Source of the DNA: Candidatus Binatia bacterium
GTDB taxonomy: Bacteria; Desulfobacterota; Binatia; UBA1149; CAITLU01
Direction of reading: 5' to 3'
Assembly (NCBI GenBank): GCA_036493895.1
Contig: DASXOZ010000010.1
Span: forward strand, 1 to 45,562
DNA: 45,562 bases
Part shown: piece after piece, positions 39,938-45,562 of the stretch
How the letters are laid out: each line of letters begins with the position of its first letter
Position numbering within the stretch: position 1 is the first letter of the stretch
Made by a program: the position numbers and the translations under genes
The notes under the pieces: model-generated
Database searches by the model: none
What the model was told of the DNA's origin: nothing
The model's input: the letters and a program-made list of their open reading frames with translations, nothing else

Positions 39938-40567
39938 TCAGAAGTGGCGCGTGACCGTCAGCGCAAACAGCATCGTCGCGCTGGTGGAACCCTGCGACGG
40001 AAAGTAACCCTCGTAGCCGGGCACCCGGGCGGCCCCGGCCGGAATGAATGAGAATGAGCCGCCGAGCCCCCAGTCCCCGACCGTCCACGCCAGCCCGCTG
40101 CTGACGCGGAGCCGCTCGTAACCCGTCGGCGAAAAACCGTCGCCCTTGCCGAGGAATCCTCCGGACCTGGCGATGCCTCCGAGCAGGCTGACGTTGTCGA
40201 TCGGAGAGTACGAAAATCCGAGGAACTGGCGCCAATTATCGCGCGTCGCACCGTCCGGACTCGTTCCGAACGCCAGAGTCTGGTCGTAGCGGACGATGTC
40301 GTTCCACGTCTGCTCCGGATCGGAGAGGAACCCGAACGAAGCTCTCCAGCGCGGCGCGAACGCCCGCGTGACCTCGCGGGTCAGCGCGGGCGTCGCACCG
40401 GCCCCGGCGAATGCGGACGGCACAGCCGTCACGATGTCGTCCGCTTTCGCCGTAGGCAGCAACTGTGCGTGGGCCGTCGCGGCCGCAAGGCCGAGACAGA
40501 GCAGGAACGCGAACAGCCGGACGGCGGCCAAACCACCACTCGCCCGATGTATTTTTTCTGCTCGCAT
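39938..40567 (-). CDS. Small outer-membrane beta-barrel protein
   Basis: A 209-residue exported protein. Signal AVRLFAFLLCLGLAAATAHA ending in a typical cleavage site, then a stretch of amphipathic beta strands (RASFGFLSDPEQTWNDIVRY, LRVSSGLAWTVGDWGLGGSF) and the C-terminal LFALTVTRHF ending in Phe, as recognised by the BAM machinery. No known family. ATG 40567 chosen for the signal peptide; the in-frame upstream ATG at 40663 is in non-coding sequence. Confidence 0.75.
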   Translation of the reverse strand: MRAEKIHRASGGLAAVRLFAFLLCLGLAAATAHAQLLPTAKADDIVTAVPSAFAGAGATPALTREVTRAFAPRWRASFGFLSDPEQTWNDIVRYDQTLAFGTSPDGATRDNWRQFLGFSYSPIDNVSLLGGIARSGGFLGKGDGFSPTGYERLRVSSGLAWTVGDWGLGGSFSFIPAGAARVPGYEGYFPSQGSTSATMLFALTVTRHF

Positions 40568-41076
40568 GACCGGCCCTGTCGCAACACGAGAGGTATTCCT
40601 CGTTGCACGGGTCAGCAATCGGGTTTTCCCGCGCAAGTGTGGATTTTTCCTCTTCGTTTGCACAAAGGAACTAACGCGTTGCAGCGGATGCGGCGCAGCA
40701 TCCGGGGCCGGCGGCTCCCGCTTGCGTGCGTTGCTCGCACTCGAGTCCGATGCCGCGTCGCCGCAGCGGCCGATGTGGATCGCGCCACTGCGCGCATCAC
40801 CATGGCCGGTAGAAGACAGGCGCAGTTGCTCGCAAAAAAGCCGGCCACAGCATCCGTCGGAACGGGATCAGCTGCCCCACCGCGTCCGCCGGTCTCGGGA
40901 CCGGCCGGACACCACGTTCACCGGAACGGCGCGGACTGGCCGCTGCTGCGGCCGCACCCGGTTGCGCTGAACGCGTCGTAAAAGAAAATCTTGCAATTTC
41001 GCGATGATGGCCTGCCGGAACCGTTTTTCTTGCCCCCGTATGCGCGCCAAAATTGCTGCGTATGTGGGGGACGAAA
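40568..41076. other. 509-bp divergent intergenic region
   Basis: No gene here. Near the left end GCAACACGAG (40577-40586) partly pairs with CTCGTTGC (40595-40602) as an imperfect hairpin in front of the outer-membrane protein gene. The region between about 40650 and 40990 is GC-rich and uninformative, followed by an AT-rich stretch (40980-41000) that may hold the promoter of the SCP gene. Open frames on either strand read as random sequence. Confidence 0.5.
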
Positions 41077-42741
41077 ATGCGGGGCTTCTCCGTTGCGGGA
41101 CGGACGGCGGCGCTGTCAGGCGCATCGCTGCTTTGCGTGCTCGCCAACGGAATGCTCGACAGCGCAGCGTTCGCGGCGAGTCGCGACGAAGAGCCGGTGT
41201 CGCTCGACCGCCTTCAGAAGATTCCGCTGACGCCACTTCCGCCTTCGAACGAATCTCCGCGCCCGAGCGCTGCGTCGCGCGACGACGCGGCACGTTTCGT
41301 TCACCGCAGCGTCGCACCGCATGACACGACGCGCGGACACACCGCAAGCGAAGGGCAACATCGCTCGACGGTTGCCGCGCAGCGAAGCGGACACCCGGTG
41401 CCGCCTGCCGCCGCGCATGCGAGCGCCGCGACGAAACTCGCAAAGAGCGCACCCGATGCTTCGCGAAGTGCCTCGCGCAAGCCCACCGCGCACGCCGCCG
41501 CCAGCCACGAATCCACGCATGCGAAGCTCGCCAATCGTGCCGAGGTCGACTCCGCAAGAGCCGGCAGCGACCAGGATGCGTCGGCGGCTTCCGTCGCTGT
41601 CCATGGGTCCTCGGGCGAAGTGTTCGGCCAATCCGATCCACCGCTGGACCAGAGGCCTGCCGGACTGCAGTACGTCCCGATGCTCATGCCGATGCATCCC
41701 GACGTGGTGCCGGCTCCGCGTCGCGACGCCACCGGTGTCAGCGCCGCCCCGCATTCTGCGGCGACTCCTGCCAAAGCGCCCGCTCGCGAGGACGATGCAC
41801 CTGCCGGACGGGAATCGGCAAAGGCGCAGGACGAGCGGCTGCTGGCGAGCCGCGTCGATCCCGTCGAGGCCGGTGTCGAGGCCCGCGCCGAGTCCGCCGA
41901 ACCCATCCGTGACGCGCCCAGCGACCTGCGCGGGCGGCAGCCGCAGCGCGATGCATTCACGCTCGCGAGGCTCGGCCCGGCTCCTGTCGCGGCGGGAAGC
42001 CTGGCGCCGAGCGACGACGAAAAACTGCTGCTCGACCTCGTCAACGTCGAGCGCACGTCGCGCAACCTGAAGCCGCTGGTGTGGGATGCGCATCTCACGC
42101 GCATGGCCCGGCTTCACGACAGTGACATGAAGGCATCGCACCGCATCTCGCATTATTCGTCGCGAGACAGCGCCGACCTGACGACGCGCCTGACGAGGAT
42201 TTCCTACAGCGCGCGCGAAGCCGCCGAGAACGTCGCGTTCGACGCGAACGTCGTCAAGGCGCATCGCGCGCTGATGCAGTCGCCGGGGCACCGCCGCAAC
42301 ATCCTCGATCCCGGCCTCGAGAACGTCGGCCTGGCGATCATGACTCGCCAGGACCGTTGGATCTACGTCGTCGAGGATTTCGCGACGCCGATGGAGCACT
42401 TCAGCGACCGCGAAGCGGCAAATCGAATGTCTTCCGCGGTGGCACGGGCCAAGGGGTGGCTGCGGCCGCCGCTCGCCGAGGATCACGACTTGTCGGTGCG
42501 ACTGGACGGTCTGCTCGAGCAGATGATCGCGTCGGACACCACCGAGGATGCGGTCGGAGGCGGAGTAGGCGAGGGCGCGACGATCGCGTTCACGTCGGCC
42601 GATCCGTCGATGCCTCCGCACGACATTCTCGCGAAAGCCTCGAAGTCCGACGGGTATGCGCTTGCGGTCTCGTTCCGCAAGACCGAGCGTTATCCGCTCG
42701 GCACCTGGTGGGCCATCGTCTACCTGAAAGACGTCTACTGA
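41077..42741 (+). CDS. Secreted CAP/SCP-domain protein (YkwD-like) with long linker
   Basis: A 554-residue exported protein. ATG 41077 is preferred because a GGGGGA is 6 nt upstream; an in-frame TTG lies at 41053. Signal TAALSGASLLCVLANGMLDS. Residues about 35-310 are an Ala/Ser/Arg-rich, low-complexity linker. A CAP (SCP/TAPS) domain follows (about 320-440): LLDLVNVERTSRNLKPLVWD, HISHYSSRDSADLTTRLTRI-like His/Asp positions, AENVAFD and HRALMQSPGHRRNILDPGLE. Then about 110 residues with PLAEDHDLSVRLDGLLEQMI and PPHDILAKASKSDGYALAVS form a second domain I cannot name. Bacterial CAP proteins are extracellular; their activity is unclear. It converges with the GH13 gene, overlapping by 7 bp. Confidence 0.85.
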   Translation: MRGFSVAGRTAALSGASLLCVLANGMLDSAAFAASRDEEPVSLDRLQKIPLTPLPPSNESPRPSAASRDDAARFVHRSVAPHDTTRGHTASEGQHRSTVAAQRSGHPVPPAAAHASAATKLAKSAPDASRSASRKPTAHAAASHESTHAKLANRAEVDSARAGSDQDASAASVAVHGSSGEVFGQSDPPLDQRPAGLQYVPMLMPMHPDVVPAPRRDATGVSAAPHSAATPAKAPAREDDAPAGRESAKAQDERLLASRVDPVEAGVEARAESAEPIRDAPSDLRGRQPQRDAFTLARLGPAPVAAGSLAPSDDEKLLLDLVNVERTSRNLKPLVWDAHLTRMARLHDSDMKASHRISHYSSRDSADLTTRLTRISYSAREAAENVAFDANVVKAHRALMQSPGHRRNILDPGLENVGLAIMTRQDRWIYVVEDFATPMEHFSDREAANRMSSAVARAKGWLRPPLAEDHDLSVRLDGLLEQMIASDTTEDAVGGGVGEGATIAFTSADPSMPPHDILAKASKSDGYALAVSFRKTERYPLGTWWAIVYLKDVY

Positions 42742-44789
42742 GGCTTTTCGCGCACGATCCGTGCGCTCCAACGGCCGATTTTCCACGCTTTCCCGCTCGC
42801 CGTGACGCAGGCGGACAGCGCTCCGTCCTCGATCCAGAAGAGCCCTTGCTGGCCGAAGTGCCTCGCGACGCGCAATGCCTCGGCCGGCGTCGCGCACGCA
42901 AAGGCGCGGCCCGGCTCACGATGCGAAAGATCCGGTGAAGCGCCCGTCGCTTCGAACGACGCGATGCTTTCGCGGGCGAGCAAGGCATCCAGCTCGGCGC
43001 TGGCGCGAAGGTTCTGTCGCTCCGGCGCCGGCCGGCCGCCGGGATTGTATGCCGTCACGATTGCAAAACGGCGGGGCCATCGCGGCGGCGGCTGAGGCAC
43101 GAGGAAGACGGTATCGAGCCAGGCGCGCGGAAACGGCGGCGCTTTTTCACTTGCCGAAAACAGCGCCGAAGGTCCGCCGTCGCGACCCAGCCACACGGCG
43201 GATTGCGGCCCCAGTATTCCGTCGAAGCGCTCGCCTTCGCGACGGTGTTCCGAGGCCACCTCGATGCGACCGCCCGACGGTACGCGCGCATCCGCGTCGC
43301 CGAAGTTCACGATGACGATTCTCTCGTCGCCGGTTGCGCCGTCGTGGCGCCTGATCGCGAGCACGCTGGAATCGAGTTCGTCGCCAAGCGGAATCAGCTC
43401 TTCGTCGCCGCTTCTGAGTGCCGTCGATGCGCGACGTACGGCGAGCAGGCGACGGTAGAGGCACAGCATCGATGCCGGGTCTTCGGCCTGCGTCGAAGCG
43501 GCGCCGCCTTCGGGTCGCGGCGGCCACGGCAACCAGTTGTCCTCGCGAGGCCAGCCGTGTCGCGGGCTGTCGTCCCACGGGATGGGCGCGCGGCAGCCGT
43601 CGCGCAGGCCCGGGTCGACGCGACGGTCGGGCGGAATCTCCGCATCGGAAAGGCCCAGCTCTTCTCCCGCATAGAGGAACGGCGTGCCGCGCAGCCCGAG
43701 CAGCAGGAACGCTGCTGCACGCGCCGCTTCTTCGCTGCCGTACCGGGTGCGGTGACGCTGGTTGTCGTGGTTCGACAATACCCACGTCGGCCATGCATCG
43801 CGGGGCGCGAGCTCGCTGTGAATCTTCTCGATCTGTTCGCGCCACGCCTCGGCGTCCGGCGGCGTGAACAGCGGAAGGAAGTTGAAACAAAGGTGCAGCT
43901 CGTCGCCGCGGCCGTAGTACTCGGCGATCGCGGCGCTGTCGAGGAGGAACACCTCTCCGATCGATACGCGCTCACCGTCGTACGAGTCGAGAAGGACGCG
44001 GATATCGCGCAGCAGCGGATGGGTTTCTTCGCGATGATGCAGCGGAACGTGCGTGAGGTCCTTCAGGTAATCGGGATCGTCGGCGAGGGCTTCGTCCTTG
44101 CCGATGAGGTGTACGACGTCCATGCGAAAACCGTCGACTCCGCGGTCGAGCCAGAAGCGCAGCGTCGCGTGCATCGCGCGCACCACCTGCGGCTCGCGCC
44201 AGTTGAGGTCCGGCTGCTCGGGCAAAAAGCAGTGCAGCCAGTACTGGCCCGTCGCCTCGTCGAAGGTCCATGCAGGCCCGTGCGAAAACTGGCCGACCCA
44301 ATTGTTCGGAGGACCGCCGCCGGGAGCAGGGTCGCGCCAAACGTACCAGTTGCGCTTGCCGCTCGTGCGGCTGCTGCGCGAGTCGATGAACCACGCATGA
44401 AGATCGGAGGTGTGATTGGGGACCCAGTCGATCACGACGCGAAGGCCGCGCTCGTGCGCGTCGGCGACCAGCCGGTCGAACACCTCGAGGCTTCCGAACA
44501 GCGCGTCGACGTTGCAATAATCGCGGACGTCGTAGCCGAAATCCTTCATCGGCGACGGGAAAAAAGGGCTGATCCAGATTGCGTCGATGCCGAGCGAACA
44601 CAGGTAGTCGAGGCGCAGCCGGATGCCTTCGAGGTCGCCTATCCCGTCGCCGTCGCTGTCGAGGAAACTGCGCGGGTAGATCTGGTAGAAAACCGCGCTT
44701 TTCCACCAAGGCTTGCGCGGCTCCTGCCGAAGATCGCCGGCCACCGACGCCATCGACGCCACCGACGCCATCGACGCCATCAATGCCAT
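42735..44789 (-). CDS. GH13 alpha-glucosidase fused to a DUF3293-like domain
   Basis: A 684-residue single open frame. Residues about 28-430 are a GH13 (alpha-amylase superfamily) TIM barrel: AVFYQIYPRSFLDSDGDGIG, DWVPNHTS, GFRMDVVHLIG with nucleophile Asp224, GEVFLLDS with acid/base Glu279, and LSNHDNQR with Asp342. The family C-terminal beta domain follows to about 555. From about 560 a separate domain begins, with RFAIVTAYNPGGRPAPERQN, SHREPGRAFACATPAEALRV and HFGQQGLFWIEDG, as in DUF3293 proteins. The GH13 part suggests cleavage of alpha-1,4 or 1,6 glucosides. The start is uncertain: ATG 44789 includes MAS-type repeats and has no Shine-Dalgarno sequence. Confidence 0.88.
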   Translation of the reverse strand: MALMASMASVASMASVAGDLRQEPRKPWWKSAVFYQIYPRSFLDSDGDGIGDLEGIRLRLDYLCSLGIDAIWISPFFPSPMKDFGYDVRDYCNVDALFGSLEVFDRLVADAHERGLRVVIDWVPNHTSDLHAWFIDSRSSRTSGKRNWYVWRDPAPGGGPPNNWVGQFSHGPAWTFDEATGQYWLHCFLPEQPDLNWREPQVVRAMHATLRFWLDRGVDGFRMDVVHLIGKDEALADDPDYLKDLTHVPLHHREETHPLLRDIRVLLDSYDGERVSIGEVFLLDSAAIAEYYGRGDELHLCFNFLPLFTPPDAEAWREQIEKIHSELAPRDAWPTWVLSNHDNQRHRTRYGSEEAARAAAFLLLGLRGTPFLYAGEELGLSDAEIPPDRRVDPGLRDGCRAPIPWDDSPRHGWPREDNWLPWPPRPEGGAASTQAEDPASMLCLYRRLLAVRRASTALRSGDEELIPLGDELDSSVLAIRRHDGATGDERIVIVNFGDADARVPSGGRIEVASEHRREGERFDGILGPQSAVWLGRDGGPSALFSASEKAPPFPRAWLDTVFLVPQPPPRWPRRFAIVTAYNPGGRPAPERQNLRASAELDALLARESIASFEATGASPDLSHREPGRAFACATPAEALRVARHFGQQGLFWIEDGALSACVTASGKAWKIGRWSARIVREKPQ

Positions 44790-44796
44790 CGATGGA
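44743..44796. repeat. 9-bp tandem repeats across the start of the GH13 gene
   Basis: Units ACCGACGCC, ATCGACGCC, ACCGACGCC, ATCGACGCC, ATCAATGCC and ATCGATGGA run head to tail on the plus strand. On the minus strand they encode the N-terminal MASVASMASVA repeats. Like the array at 2681-2716, the unit is 9 bp and lies at the 5' end of a gene. Confidence 0.8.
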
Positions 44797-44833
44797 GGAT
44801 AAGCGGTCGGCGTCGAAGGTGGAACCCGGCCGG

Positions 44834-44862
44834 TTGGGTGCGGGGCCGGAAAAGGCTAGGTT
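44834..44862 (+). promoter_or_regulatory. Promoter of the anchored hypothetical gene
   Basis: -35 TTGGGT (44834-44839), 17-nt spacer, -10 TAGGTT (44857-44862), then 8 nt to the ATG at 44871. The message would have almost no leader and there is no Shine-Dalgarno sequence. Confidence 0.5.
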
Positions 44863-44867
44863 CCCGC
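44849..44867 (+). repeat. GGAAAAGGCTAGGTTCCCG element
   Basis: This 19-nt segment recurs at positions 10-28 with one mismatch (GGAAAAGGCTAAGTTCCCG). Here it spans the -10 box and can form a hairpin extended by GGGGC and GCCCC (44842-44870). Confidence 0.55.
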
Positions 44868-44870
44868 CCC

Positions 44871-45497
44871 ATGAACCGTTCTACAGGCCTCGTCGTTGCC
44901 CTCGTTCTTCTCGGTGGCGCCGGAATCATGATCACGCGCCTGATGCTCGACAACTACGCGCTCAGGGTCGACATCGCCAATGTGAAATCCCATCAGAGCG
45001 CCGCCGCCAGCATCCCGAAGCCGGCGCCCGCCGCCGCGGCCGTCGTTCCCGCTGCGAGTGCGTCGGGGGGTCGCGAGGTGATCGAGAGCGCGCGACAGAT
45101 GATGATCGACGCGCTGGCCCAGGAAGGCGGCTCCGAAAAGAAGCTGTGGATGCGCGTCGATCCGAAAGACCGCGAAGCGTCGACGTTTGCCAACCAGATT
45201 GCCACCGTGTTCCGTGACCAGGGCTGGGAAGTCTCGGTGCTCGACAACGAAGGCATGCGCTTCAAGGCGGGCCTGCTGATGTTGGTGGGACCCGAGGACG
45301 ATCCGCCGTCGTACGTGGTGAACGCCCAGGCAGCCATCGACGCGATCGGCCAGGATGTCACCAAGGCACGCGGCTACAGCGCGTACTACGAGTCCCAGAA
45401 GAGGGACCATCCCGACTGGCAGGGCACCAAGTTCCTGCCCGATCAGACCTATGTTCTGCTGGTCGGCCGCAAGCCGGAAGCGAAACCCGCCGAATAA
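44871..45497 (+). CDS. Membrane-anchored hypothetical protein
   Basis: A 208-residue protein. The N-terminus is a signal anchor (TGLVVALVLLGGAGIMITRL) with a few Lys/Arg before it; residues about 50-65 are an Ala/Pro linker (IPKPAPAAAAVVPAASASGG); the rest is a soluble alpha/beta domain (KKLWMRVDPKDREASTFANQ, then VFRDQGWEVSVLDNEG and LLMLVGPEDDPPSYVVNAQA), which probably faces the periplasm. The fold looks like a small ligand- or nucleotide-binding domain but I cannot name it. ATG 44871 is 8 nt after the predicted -10 box. It ends 4 bp before the REP-like element at the window's right edge. Confidence 0.72.
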   Translation: MNRSTGLVVALVLLGGAGIMITRLMLDNYALRVDIANVKSHQSAAASIPKPAPAAAAVVPAASASGGREVIESARQMMIDALAQEGGSEKKLWMRVDPKDREASTFANQIATVFRDQGWEVSVLDNEGMRFKAGLLMLVGPEDDPPSYVVNAQAAIDAIGQDVTKARGYSAYYESQKRDHPDWQGTKFLPDQTYVLLVGRKPEAKPAE

Positions 45498-45500
45498 TCC

Positions 45501-45562
45501 GGGGTCAGGCACCAGCGCGCATCAACTGGACGGTGCTGCGTGCTTGATGCGCGCTGGTGCCT
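45501..45562. repeat. GGGGTCAGGCACC-headed REP-like palindrome at the window edge
   Basis: After GGGGTC (45501-45506), AGGCACCAGCGCGCATCAA (45507-45525) pairs perfectly with its reverse complement at 45544-45562 around an 18-nt loop. The window ends at the last base of the stem, so GACCCC is predicted to follow. The head matches the repeat units at 23204 and 39859. Confidence 0.85.

Noticed and set aside
40797..41147. Open frame on the minus strand in the 509-bp intergenic region
   Set aside because: Composition is random-like, there is no ribosome-binding site, and it overlaps the SCP gene start on the opposite strand.
1..45562. tRNA or rRNA genes
   Set aside because: I looked for T-loop motifs and cloverleaf arrangements and found none that fit.

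Overview
The window is high-GC (mostly in the 60s percent) and gene-dense. The gene set suggests a soil or groundwater bacterium of a deltaproteobacterium-like lineage (Binatota, Myxococcota or Desulfobacterota relatives). The pointers are CoA-dependent degradation genes, several large multihaem cytochromes c, exported proteins with dockerin-like repeats and Thr-rich linkers, and a dispersed GGGGTCAGGCACC repeat. The assignment is inference; there is no rRNA or other marker here.

Region by region. 1-1.8 kb (minus): an AT-richer partial gene at the left edge, then two toxin-antitoxin operons (AbrB/Doc and RelE-HigA). 2.0-2.7 kb: an FNR-like regulator, divergent from a six-gene operon (3.0-9.0 kb, plus): acyl-CoA dehydrogenase, thiolase, acyl-CoA ligase, TetR regulator, nitroreductase and 2[4Fe-4S] ferredoxin. 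These look like the activation and beta-oxidation of an unidentified carboxylic acid plus a redox pair. 9.0-10.2 kb: an ACR3 arsenite exporter. 10.3-11.7 kb: glyA behind a well-formed ZTP (pfl) riboswitch. 11.8-13.0 kb: a small secreted-protein gene interrupted by an in-frame TGA, and a third toxin-antitoxin pair (HigBA). 13.1-18.2 kb (minus): exported or surface proteins and two small cytosolic proteins. 18.5-23.6 kb (plus): RhlE helicase with a long leader, a GlcD-type oxidase, an AhpD-like protein, a class III nucleotide cyclase and a cupin.

23.7-35.0 kb is the respiratory part: a secreted sorbosone-dehydrogenase-like propeller, then Rieske, cytochrome b and a 9-haem cytochrome in one overlapping operon; a small monohaem cytochrome c; a polytopic membrane protein; an 11-haem cytochrome fused to a b-type membrane domain; and a pentahaem cytochrome. 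Together they encode 26 c-type haem sites and two independent quinol-oxidising modules. The layout recalls the Cbc complexes of metal-reducing bacteria, but the terminal acceptor cannot be read from the sequence. 35.0-45.5 kb holds alanine dehydrogenase, a zinc-ribbon protein of unknown function, a B12-binding radical SAM enzyme, a small outer-membrane protein, a CAP/SCP-domain secreted protein, a GH13 glucosidase fused to a DUF3293-like domain, and an anchored hypothetical protein. The window ends inside a REP-like palindrome.

The observation I consider most novel is shared promoter geometry. All three toxin-antitoxin operons have a -35/-10 pair with a 17-nt spacer, a palindrome in or over that spacer, and exactly 6 nt between the -10 box and the first start codon, which predicts leaderless mRNAs. 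The ZTP riboswitch, the HSFD-containing helical module shared by two multihaem cytochromes, the GH13-DUF3293 fusion and the REP-like repeats are the other points most worth checking.
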